Virus record (IMG/VR): IMGVR_UViG_3300009085_001296
Location: 1-45,165 of that record
Source of the DNA: a virus
DNA: 45,165 nucleotides
Reading direction: 5' to 3' (one strand)
Shown: positions 1-7,211 of the stretch, one piece after another
Layout: each line of letters opens with the position of its first letter
How positions within the stretch are numbered: the first letter of the stretch is position 1
Program-made: the position numbers and the translations under genes
Notes under the pieces: generated by a model
Seen by the model: the letters and a program-made list of their open reading frames with translations, nothing else
Told to the model about the DNA's origin: nothing
Databases searched by the model: none

Positions 1-320
1 CCAGTATATTTTTTTATCAATTCTATAAATTCCTCTTTATCATATTTTGAACCTTTAAATAAAGTTCCTAAAAATGGAAATAATGGTACTCTCGGAGTAA
101 ATAATTTTGGTACTTTTTCAACATACATTTTTTTAATGGTACTCGCGGGCGTAACGCCTGATGCTAAAACGCCACCAATAACAGCGCCAGTAGAAGTACC
201 ACAAATAAGATCGAAAACGTCACAACACTGTTTACCAATTTTCTTTTCAAAATTTTCTAATATAATTGCCGGTATTATACCTTTCAGGCCGCCGCCATCG
301 ATCTGCAATATTTTTTTCAT
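1..320 (-). CDS. Patatin-like phospholipase, N-terminal part (runs off window)
   Basis: Reading leftward from an ATG at 318-320, the frame stays open to the window edge (106 residues). It begins MKKILQIDGGGLKG, which is the patatin oxyanion-hole motif (DGGGxKG, residues 8-14). The nucleophile elbow GTSTG follows at residues 41-45, with Ser43 as the expected catalytic serine. The catalytic Asp of the Ser-Asp dyad would lie in the missing C-terminal part. Patatin-family enzymes are lipid acyl hydrolases. It is the last visible gene of the leftward replication operon, 11 bp after primase. Its role in a phage (membrane attack at lysis, or modification of host lipids) is inference. Confidence 0.88.
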   Translation of the reverse strand, partial: MKKILQIDGGGLKGIIPAIILENFEKKIGKQCCDVFDLICGTSTGAVIGGVLASGVTPASTIKKMYVEKVPKLFTPRVPLFPFLGTLFKGSKYDKEEFIELIKKYT

Positions 321-331
321 ATTTTATCCTT

Positions 332-1339
332 TTAAAAATAAATTTTATCGAACCAATTATTGGTAAACCAACATTTCAATTCTTCAAAAGTAAAATTTTT
401 ATCTCTATTCATATAAATATATAAATCATTAAAATCCCATTTTTTTCTAAATGGTATATTATTATATTTTAAAAATCTTTTCCAATTAAATATGTATTTC
501 CCTTTTTGCAATAATTCTAAAATTCTTTTTTTAGTTTCTTCTACAGTTTCAAAATCAATCACATAATAACACTGCAATTTATCTAATTCTCTCTCAACAT
601 CTTTACCAAAATTATAACCTAAAACATTAATAGAATTATCAGCAAAAATAGAATCAATATATCCCTCAAAAACTAATATTGGTTTTTGTTTATTTACTTT
701 TTCTAATTGTGATAATATAACTTTAGTTTTATTAACTGAACAATTCATATATTTAGGCTCAAAATTCTTAAATATAGTCCTGCCTTGCCAATAAATAATT
801 TTATTATCCTTATCATAAATAGGTATAATAATTCTATCCCTAAATTTATTATCAAAACAAAAAAACCAATCTTTATAAACGTATTTTGGAATTCTTCTAT
901 CTTGCAAAATCTTTAATGCTATTTTAAAATTTTCAGATTTAAAATCAACATTAGAGAAAGGTATAAAATACTGTAACTGATCGACTTCTATACCTTTCTC
1001 TTTAACATCGAATATTATCTGTTTTGTTACATTTTCTGGTTTTTTTATCCCATCGGTTTGCAAAATTTCTTTTATATACATACTATAAAATTCTGGGAAA
1101 TAAATTTTTAACCATTGTTTTGCAAGCATCGTTGGAGTAGGACAATTCCAACATTTAAAAATCCAAGTACCTTTATATAATAATAACCATCCTCTTTTCT
1201 TTTTCTTAGATTGTTTACTATCACCGCAAATATTGCAGCGAAAATTAAACTTATTTCCCTGATCGTGTTGAGTAGTTTCGGGGAAATAAGTTGAAAGAAC
1301 AATTCCTAAATATTTTTTGAGCAGTGAATTATTTTCCAC
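332..1339 (-). CDS. 61: DNA primase, T4 gp61-like
   Basis: 335 aa, close to T4 gp61 (342 aa). The N-terminal zinc ribbon has Cys pairs at residues 35/38 and 63/66 (CNIC and CWNC). The central TOPRIM motif is VFEGYIDS, with Glu225 and Asp229, followed by an acidic YVIDFE near residue 262. In T4 the primase works with helicase gp41 to make RNA primers for lagging-strand synthesis. The start codon is GTG and overlaps the gene 32 stop (TAGTG), so translation is probably coupled. It lies downstream of gene 32 in the leftward replisome operon. Confidence 0.93.
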   Translation of the reverse strand: MENNSLLKKYLGIVLSTYFPETTQHDQGNKFNFRCNICGDSKQSKKKKRGWLLLYKGTWIFKCWNCPTPTMLAKQWLKIYFPEFYSMYIKEILQTDGIKKPENVTKQIIFDVKEKGIEVDQLQYFIPFSNVDFKSENFKIALKILQDRRIPKYVYKDWFFCFDNKFRDRIIIPIYDKDNKIIYWQGRTIFKNFEPKYMNCSVNKTKVILSQLEKVNKQKPILVFEGYIDSIFADNSINVLGYNFGKDVERELDKLQCYYVIDFETVEETKKRILELLQKGKYIFNWKRFLKYNNIPFRKKWDFNDLYIYMNRDKNFTFEELKCWFTNNWFDKIYF

Positions 1340-2286
1340 TACTTACCCTCGCGAACTTTCTTAATAAAATCGTCGTCATCATCAATAATATTCAAATCTA
1401 AATCTTCAACCTCCTTTTCTTTAATTTCTTCTTTATCTAATTTAACAGTAACTTTTTCTAGTTGAATATCAATTACTTTTTCTGGTTGAATATCAATTAC
1501 TTTTTCTTCTTTCTTTTCTTCATTAACTATAATTTTAGGTGCTGCGCCAAGAACTTTCTGAAACCTTGCGTCTATTTCTTCGTATGTTTTAAAATTACTT
1601 GGGTTTATAAAATCATCCAATTCATATATTTGTTCGTGGACCTTAAGAATCTTTTCTTCATTTCCGTCAAACAACTCCGAAGAATTTCTAAATTTACACT
1701 TATCAAATTGAGTAAAAACGTCCTTCTTATTAGAAATTTTATTCAAAACTTCTTCGACATATAAATTTAGTTTAAAATCGCAACCCTTTAAATAATCAAA
1801 AACATTAATTGGCTTTTCATCCTTATCACTCGGAGCAATTGCCTCCATGATAATATTATGAATTTTTTCACCATATCTAAAAAGAAAAACCTTGCCTTCA
1901 TTCTTCTCATTTTTGGCATCTTTAACAACTATAATGTTGCTAAAATACGTTATCTTCCGTTTACGATGACGAGCCAAATCTTGTTTTCCTGAATTCCACA
2001 ATTCTCCATTAGCTTTACAAATTGGACATTCCTTGCCTATAGTGGTTGGACAATTTTCATTTATATATTTCCCATTAAAATCAAAATTGTGGTTATAAAC
2101 TTTTACGACTGGCAACCCACTTTTAGTTTTTGGAGGCAAAAATCTTATCGTACCCTGAAAAGTCCCGTCCTTCTCTTTATCTGGAGTATAAAATCTTTCA
2201 TCCTTCTTATACTCTTTTTTCTTTTCTTGTTGAGATACTAATCCTTTCTGAATAGCTCCCCAATCAAAATCCATTAATTTAGACAT
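1339..2286 (-). CDS. 32: Single-stranded DNA-binding protein, T4 gp32-like
   Basis: 315 aa from the ATG at 2284-2286, chosen because GAAAGGAG lies 5 bp upstream (about 2291-2299). A longer frame to 2301 would read through that ribosome site. The gp32 zinc site is visible: a His, then 12 residues to a Cys, then CPIC (His66, Cys79, Cys87, Cys90 from this start). The N-terminus MSKLMDFDWGAIQKG resembles the cooperative-binding arm. The protein ends in an acidic tail rich in Asp and Glu, the part that recruits replication partners in T4. Between core and tail is a repetitive EKVIDIQ linker encoded by a tandem DNA repeat. Confidence 0.93.
   Translation of the reverse strand: MSKLMDFDWGAIQKGLVSQQEKKKEYKKDERFYTPDKEKDGTFQGTIRFLPPKTKSGLPVVKVYNHNFDFNGKYINENCPTTIGKECPICKANGELWNSGKQDLARHRKRKITYFSNIIVVKDAKNEKNEGKVFLFRYGEKIHNIIMEAIAPSDKDEKPINVFDYLKGCDFKLNLYVEEVLNKISNKKDVFTQFDKCKFRNSSELFDGNEEKILKVHEQIYELDDFINPSNFKTYEEIDARFQKVLGAAPKIIVNEEKKEEKVIDIQPEKVIDIQLEKVTVKLDKEEIKEKEVEDLDLNIIDDDDDFIKKVREGK
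1451..1498 (-). repeat. Tandem 24-bp repeat in the gp32 linker
   Basis: Two adjacent 24-bp units (1451-1474 and 1475-1498) differ at one base, and a partial third follows. They encode eight-residue repeats of the form EKVIDIQ-P/L between the gp32 core and its acidic tail. Slippage could vary the linker length. Confidence 0.85.
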
Positions 2287-2845
2287 ATAAACTCCTTTCA
2301 AAAAGTTTAATTTGTTTTTTAAATAAAATACAACTATTTCTAAATTTCAAATGTTCAGCACTTTCATCTAAATGAGCTTTAAAAAATTTATCATTCAAAA
2401 TCCAAAAATATACACTAATATAACGTTTAATCTTAATTAATTCATAAATCAATGAAATTCCATTACTGCGTATCATAAAATATTTTTTCAATGAACCCAA
2501 TCTCATTTTATTATCAATTGCTATCAATACCTTTTTATTAAATTCTATATTTTTTTCTGTATATTCTTCTTTTATTGCTAAAACATTCTTTTGATTAATA
2601 TCTTGTTCTTTAACTCTATCATTAAGAATAATTTGATGATAACAAAACAATTTCAAATCAACATACGTATAAAAAGAATTTTCTATTTCGTTATAAATTC
2701 TTTTATAATGTTTTTTTAAAAAATCATGCATCCTTTCCAGTCTTTTAAAAAAAACTAATCTATCTATATCTATTTCTTTATTCTTCTTCAAAGATTCCCT
2801 AATATTACTAATAATTGAAAATACTCTAATAACTGATGATTCCAT
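2279..2845 (-). CDS. Unknown 188-aa protein upstream of gene 32
   Basis: A Lys-, Ile- and Tyr-rich, mostly helical protein with no motif I recognise. Its stop codon overlaps the start of gene 32 by a few bases, so the two are probably translationally coupled. In T4 the gene directly before 32 is 59, the gp41 helicase loader (217 aa, also basic and helical). Position and size would allow that role, but I see no sequence resemblance, so this is a synteny suggestion only. Confidence 0.7.
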   Translation of the reverse strand: MESSVIRVFSIISNIRESLKKNKEIDIDRLVFFKRLERMHDFLKKHYKRIYNEIENSFYTYVDLKLFCYHQIILNDRVKEQDINQKNVLAIKEEYTEKNIEFNKKVLIAIDNKMRLGSLKKYFMIRSNGISLIYELIKIKRYISVYFWILNDKFFKAHLDESAEHLKFRNSCILFKKQIKLFERSLYV

Positions 2846-3637
2846 TTACATTATCCATTTACTTAAATTCTTTTTACTTTCAATTTCCGGTTCTAATTTC
2901 TTAATTCTTTCTTCGGCGATATTACAATAATTTTGACTTATCTCTATACCAATATATCTTCTATCATTCTTAATACAAGAAACAGCTGTTGTGCCCGAAC
3001 CCATAAATGGGTCTAAAATTATATCATTTTTATAAGAAAGTAATTGAATACATTTATTCGCCAAATCAATACTGAAATTGGCTTTAGTTAGCCCTTTTGT
3101 TTCAGTTTTAATATTCCATTTTCCATGAGTTAAATTAATAAAATCATTTTTTGATATATCACTAATACCTTTTTCATGTTTTTTCCAACTATTTTTATAT
3201 AATATTAAAATTCCTTCAATTGGCGAATTTATATAAGGCGCACTTGCAGACATCCAGCTTCCCCATGCAGTTGGAGCACAAATAGTATAATCCATCCATA
3301 ATGCTACAGAATGATGTTTAAATCCTAAATCACAAGCTCTATGATTTAATTCCATTAAAGGAGCAGATCTTTTTTCTGAAGTACCTAACGATAAATAATG
3401 GTTTAAAACAAATCTTCCATCATCTTTTAAAACTTTATATAGTTGTTCCATCCATTTTTCACATTGTCTATAATATTTATGCCACAATAATGAATCATTA
3501 CAACTATCATAATCAATCCCAATATTGTATGGCGGACTTGTAACAACTAAATCTATAGAATTATCCGGAATTTCTTTCATTACTTCCAGACAATCACCAC
3601 AAATTATCTTATTTACAAATTCAGATATATTTTTCAT
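2846..3637 (-). CDS. DNA methyltransferase, TSPPY (N4-C or N6-A) beta class
   Basis: 263 aa from the ATG at 3635-3637. That ATG overlaps the TGA of the preceding methylase as ATGA and matches the start of its paralogue. The catalytic motif IV is TSPPYNIG near residue 35. The S-adenosylmethionine motif DPFMGSGTT is near residue 215, so the order is the beta class. The serine in SPPY is more usual in N4-cytosine enzymes, though some N6-adenine enzymes have it. No restriction endonuclease lies beside it, so it may protect phage DNA or regulate it. The first 20 or so residues are encoded by DNA identical to that in the upstream methylase. Confidence 0.9.
   Translation of the reverse strand: MKNISEFVNKIICGDCLEVMKEIPDNSIDLVVTSPPYNIGIDYDSCNDSLLWHKYYRQCEKWMEQLYKVLKDDGRFVLNHYLSLGTSEKRSAPLMELNHRACDLGFKHHSVALWMDYTICAPTAWGSWMSASAPYINSPIEGILILYKNSWKKHEKGISDISKNDFINLTHGKWNIKTETKGLTKANFSIDLANKCIQLLSYKNDIILDPFMGSGTTAVSCIKNDRRYIGIEISQNYCNIAEERIKKLEPEIESKKNLSKWIM
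3561..3619. repeat. 59-bp perfect direct repeat, copy 1
   Basis: Identical base for base to 4364-4422. It lies inside the start of the TSPPY methylase gene and encodes its N-terminal block up to the residues before the catalytic motif. Confidence 0.95.
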
Positions 3638-4440
3638 TTTATCCAAGTTTTTAAATTAATAGATGGTAATTTTTCTTTAACTGCCTTATCATATCTTTGA
3701 TTTGATATTTCTATATACTTTTCTTCTTTATCTATACATATAAAATTTCTATTTAAATTATGACATGCAACTGCGGTTGTTCCTGAACCGCAGAAACCAT
3801 CAAATACAATATTGCATTCATTTGTGTAAGTTTTAATTAAATATTCAAAAAGTAATAATGGTTTTTGAGTGGGATGCTGTTTATCTTTTTGATTTGCATT
3901 TCCAAAAAACTGTATACTTAATGAAAATCTATCTTTATATTCCTTTTCGCCAGAACTTATTGACGAAAGTAAATTATGCCCAGTTCCATCTATCCTATTA
4001 TTTCTTCTACCACTCCCAATTCTTCTATCCAATTTATCTAATATTGTTTTTTGTGGGTTATAAGTAGTTTTACCTTTACAAAATATCAATATATTTTCGT
4101 GACTTTTTTGAGGTCTTATCATAGCCAACTGTGGTTCGAACCCTCTTCTTTTATCCCATATCAACTCATACTTAAACATATCCAAATTACTCATAATTAA
4201 TTTACTTGTAAATGGTTGAGATGCTGTCATTACTATTGCGCCATTATCTTTAATAATTCTCTTCCATTCCGCCCATAATTCTTCTATTTTAGTCATGATA
4301 TCCCATTCCCACTCGCATGCTATAGAAAAATAAGGCGGGTCTTGAAGTATCATATCAATACTCTTATCCGGAATTTCTTTCATTACTTCCAGACAATCAC
4401 CACAAATTATCTTATTTACAAAATCATTTATATTTTTCAT
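3634..4440 (-). CDS. DNA adenine methyltransferase, DPPY beta class
   Basis: 268 aa. Motif IV is QDPPYFSIA near residue 35, typical of N6-adenine methyltransferases. The SAM-binding motif DGFCGSGTT is near residue 215, followed by FICIDKEEKYIEI. Order and length fit a beta-class solitary methylase. It is the first of two adjacent methylase genes with overlapping ends. Apart from a shared N-terminus (NKIICGDCLEVMKEIPD) the two differ strongly, so they should recognise different sites. Confidence 0.9.
   Translation of the reverse strand: MKNINDFVNKIICGDCLEVMKEIPDKSIDMILQDPPYFSIACEWEWDIMTKIEELWAEWKRIIKDNGAIVMTASQPFTSKLIMSNLDMFKYELIWDKRRGFEPQLAMIRPQKSHENILIFCKGKTTYNPQKTILDKLDRRIGSGRRNNRIDGTGHNLLSSISSGEKEYKDRFSLSIQFFGNANQKDKQHPTQKPLLLFEYLIKTYTNECNIVFDGFCGSGTTAVACHNLNRNFICIDKEEKYIEISNQRYDKAVKEKLPSINLKTWIK
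4364..4422. repeat. 59-bp perfect direct repeat, copy 2
   Basis: Identical to 3561-3619, 803 bp away, inside the start of the DPPY methylase gene. Recombination between the copies would delete one methylase and leave one intact chimeric frame. Confidence 0.95.
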
Positions 4441-4441
4441 A

Positions 4442-4786
4442 TTACAAAAACTTTAAAAACTGTTCTAATTTACTTTTTTCTATTTTTTTATGATATTTTT
4501 TAGCTAATTCTTTTCTTATTATTTCCATCGATTCTCCGTCTAAAATTAACATTATATTTTTCATGTTTGTTAAATCTTCTTCTATATAAGTAATGGAATC
4601 GATTAAATCAAATTCGTCATTCTTTTTTAAATGCCTCAATATAAAATTAAAATCTTCCTTATACGCGAGATTAACTGATTTATTTGGAAAAATATTTTTT
4701 AAAGTTTTAATTGAAAAATCATTTATTCCTTCCAAACAACTATAAAATTCTCTTCTTCTTATTTCCCAAAACAAGTGGTCAGTCAT
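4442..4786 (-). CDS. Unknown 114-aa protein
   Basis: It lies between gp41 helicase (1 bp gap) and the methylases in the leftward operon. The sequence is charged and helical and ends in a hydrophobic EQFLKFL. T4 gp33 and gp55 end in short hydrophobic sliding-clamp-binding tails of similar character, and gp33 is 112 aa. A gp33-like coactivator is therefore possible, but the rest of the sequence shows no match I can recognise. Confidence 0.72.
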   Translation of the reverse strand: MTDHLFWEIRRREFYSCLEGINDFSIKTLKNIFPNKSVNLAYKEDFNFILRHLKKNDEFDLIDSITYIEEDLTNMKNIMLILDGESMEIIRKELAKKYHKKIEKSKLEQFLKFL

Positions 4787-4787
4787 A

Positions 4788-6167
4788 TTAACTCCATTTT
4801 ATAATATCTTTCATCTTGTCGTCTTGTTTAAAATCTTTATCTGAAACTATATTTTTTATTTTTTCTGCTTCTATTTTATCCATTTCTTGAGTAACTTCAT
4901 GGCTATCCAAATTAATTAATTTCATCTTATCATAATTAACACCAACACTCAAATCTTGCATATTTAAACCAAATCTATTTTTCATTATGCTCCAAGAATA
5001 AACCGGTATTGCTAATTCTCGTTGTTCTTCTGTTTGCGTTACTCCAACAACCAAATCAGTTTCCGTAAATATACCAATGGCATCAGCAATATTTTTGGGG
5101 TTTAAAGAAGAAGAACCATAACCAGATCTATTACTTTGTGCTGGAACAACCACTGGTAAATTATATTCGTCAGCAAAAGCCTCTAATTCTTGGCATTTAG
5201 CTATACCTTTTTCGTTGCTACCTGCATCTTTACCTGCTCCCAATGCCGCAAACAAACCCAAATAATCTATCATTACTATATCAGGTTCAAATTTCAATTT
5301 TCCTTCTAATTCTCGCATTAAACTTTTTACCATATTAACATTTAAAACACCGGCGGGATATTTTTTTATTATTAACTTATCTTGAATGCCGCTTTTAACT
5401 TTTTCAAACTTATTAAACAATGATTCTTTCGATAAACCTTTCAAATCTGTTTGTTCTACATTAAAAATATTCTGTATTATTCTCTCTCCTATATACTCTT
5501 CACTCAATTCTAATGTTATATATAGCACTTTATAATTCTGTAAAATCATATTTGCTGAAAATGCACATAATATAAGAGTTTTTCCTTTGCCACCTTCTGC
5601 TAATATAACACTGACAGACTTTTTATGAAAACCGCCTTGTATTTTACTATCAAACTCTTTAATTCCTGTTGGCACAACTATATTATTTGAATGAATGTGC
5701 TGATAAATTCTATCTAAACCGTCTTTCGAAAAAAGATTTAATCCTATTTTAGTATCGAATGTAAATGAAGTTATTTTTTTAATTTCATCAGCAACAATAC
5801 TTATCTTATCAACTTCGCCTTCCTTTAATTGTTCAACGCCATTAGCAAATTCATTAAAAATTAGCTTAACTCTAAAATTATCTTCTAATTCTTTTAGAAG
5901 AAATTCATTCTCATATTCTTTTGTATCAGTATTCAAAACTGATTCTAATCGATCAAGAATATTCGAATCTTTTATAAGTAATTTAAGTTCTTTAATAGAA
6001 GGAAATTTCTTATACTCTTTTTGAAACTTATAAATAATTTTTAATAAACTTTTACACTGTGGGTCATCAAAAATCTTTATAGGTACAAAAGGAAGAACTT
6101 TCCCTCTTACTTTTTCATCTAATATAATGAATTTTAAAAGAACTTTTTCAAAGAAAATCGGATCGAT
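4788..6167 (-). CDS. 41: Replicative DNA helicase, T4 gp41-like (non-AUG start)
   Basis: 459 aa if read from the ATC at 6165-6167 (T4 gp41 is 475 aa). The RecA-type core has Walker A AEGGKGKT at about residues 190-197, and VMIDYLGL as Walker B further on. In-frame codons upstream of the first conventional start (TTG at 5936) are open to a TGA at 6171-6173. They encode a DnaB-like N-terminal domain that includes FFEKVLLKFIILDEKVRGK and a FPSIKELKLL motif. No ATG, GTG or TTG occurs in frame in that stretch. An AAGGG sits about 8 bases before the ATC, so an AUC (or AUU at 6158) start is the simplest reading. A sequencing error or indel near 6170 is the alternative. Confidence 0.88.
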   Translation of the reverse strand: MDPIFFEKVLLKFIILDEKVRGKVLPFVPIKIFDDPQCKSLLKIIYKFQKEYKKFPSIKELKLLIKDSNILDRLESVLNTDTKEYENEFLLKELEDNFRVKLIFNEFANGVEQLKEGEVDKISIVADEIKKITSFTFDTKIGLNLFSKDGLDRIYQHIHSNNIVVPTGIKEFDSKIQGGFHKKSVSVILAEGGKGKTLILCAFSANMILQNYKVLYITLELSEEYIGERIIQNIFNVEQTDLKGLSKESLFNKFEKVKSGIQDKLIIKKYPAGVLNVNMVKSLMRELEGKLKFEPDIVMIDYLGLFAALGAGKDAGSNEKGIAKCQELEAFADEYNLPVVVPAQSNRSGYGSSSLNPKNIADAIGIFTETDLVVGVTQTEEQRELAIPVYSWSIMKNRFGLNMQDLSVGVNYDKMKLINLDSHEVTQEMDKIEAEKIKNIVSDKDFKQDDKMKDIIKWS

Positions 6168-6179
6168 AAATCACGCCCT

Positions 6180-7196
6180 TTAAATTCGGTATTTTTCATT
6201 AATTAATTGCTTAAGATTTGATTTTTCTAATACGTAATTCCAAAAATCTGCATTCATATCTTCGGCATCTACTGAAACTATTTTATCTTCAAATTTTAAA
6301 ACTTTTTCTTTTTCTTCTTTTGTCTTTTCAACAACACCCAATTCTATTGCTAAATCAGATAACCCACTAAATTTATGAATTCCATCTTTCCAAAAAACTC
6401 TAATAGGAATTTTTGATATTTTTTCTTTAACTGTTCTTGATTTCCAAACATTAATGAAAAAATCATATCCTACTATTTCATCGCCGTCTTTTTCTTGTTT
6501 TCTACTTATAATCCAGATTGTGTCACTAGCCAATTGCCCGCCCGATCCACCTCCAACAATATCTTGTTGAATAAAATCTTGTGATTTATACGTATGATTA
6601 ATACAAACTAAAGGTATTTTCAAAAGATTAATATCCATTGTTATAATTCTAAACAATGATTTTAACTGTTTTGCTCTTGTCATATCAACTTTAATATCGC
6701 CTTTTATAGCATCATCAATTTCTTTTTTAGACGCTAAATTTCCAATTGAATCAATAAAAATAAAAACCTTATCATTTTTATTTTTATTGGCTTTGATAAG
6801 TTCTATTTGATTTATAAGTTCTGTTTTTAATATTTCAATTGAATTAACTGGAATATGAATAACTTTCTTCCAATCAACTTCGGCATTTTCTATATACCGC
6901 TCTGTAATTCCCGCTTCTGTATCATAAAAAATACATACACCGTCTTTGTATTTCTTCTGAAACGCAGACATTAAATGCAAACCAAATAGTGTCTTAAATC
7001 TTTTTGTATCACCTGCAATCATAGTAATTCCATGAGTCAATCCACCATCAATTTGACTCGATAATGCTACATTCAACATTGGTATTGAAGTAGGAATAGA
7101 TTCTGTTCCTTTAAAAATTTCAGAATCGCACAGCAAATTTTTATATGGTGATTTTGACGTTTCTAATATTCTATCAAGTAATGAATTTTTACTCAT
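6180..7196 (-). CDS. uvsX: Recombinase UvsX (RecA family)
   Basis: 338 aa, shorter than T4 UvsX (391 aa). The Walker A motif is GDTKRFKT (residues 62-69), parallel to the GxSKSFKS form in T4 UvsX. Walker B is VFIFIDSIGN (Asp149), and the glycine-rich loop GGGSGGQLASD is the DNA-binding L2-type region. UvsX forms filaments on gp32-coated ssDNA and drives recombination-dependent replication with UvsY. It precedes gene 41 in the operon, and its 3' end carries the AAGGG that probably serves gene 41. Confidence 0.94.
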   Translation of the reverse strand: MSKNSLLDRILETSKSPYKNLLCDSEIFKGTESIPTSIPMLNVALSSQIDGGLTHGITMIAGDTKRFKTLFGLHLMSAFQKKYKDGVCIFYDTEAGITERYIENAEVDWKKVIHIPVNSIEILKTELINQIELIKANKNKNDKVFIFIDSIGNLASKKEIDDAIKGDIKVDMTRAKQLKSLFRIITMDINLLKIPLVCINHTYKSQDFIQQDIVGGGSGGQLASDTIWIISRKQEKDGDEIVGYDFFINVWKSRTVKEKISKIPIRVFWKDGIHKFSGLSDLAIELGVVEKTKEEKEKVLKFEDKIVSVDAEDMNADFWNYVLEKSNLKQLINEKYRI

Positions 7197-7211
7197 TAAT
7201 CCTCCTATTAA

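Noticed and set aside
136-366. Plus-strand 76-aa frame over the patatin gene
   Set aside because: The minus-strand frame carries both patatin catalytic motifs. The plus frame is its shadow.
2279-2845. Firm call as gp59 helicase loader
   Set aside because: Only position and size fit. I see no shared sequence pattern.
4788-5936. TTG at 5936 as the gp41 start
   Set aside because: No ribosome site precedes it, and the upstream frame encodes a clear DnaB-like N-terminal domain.
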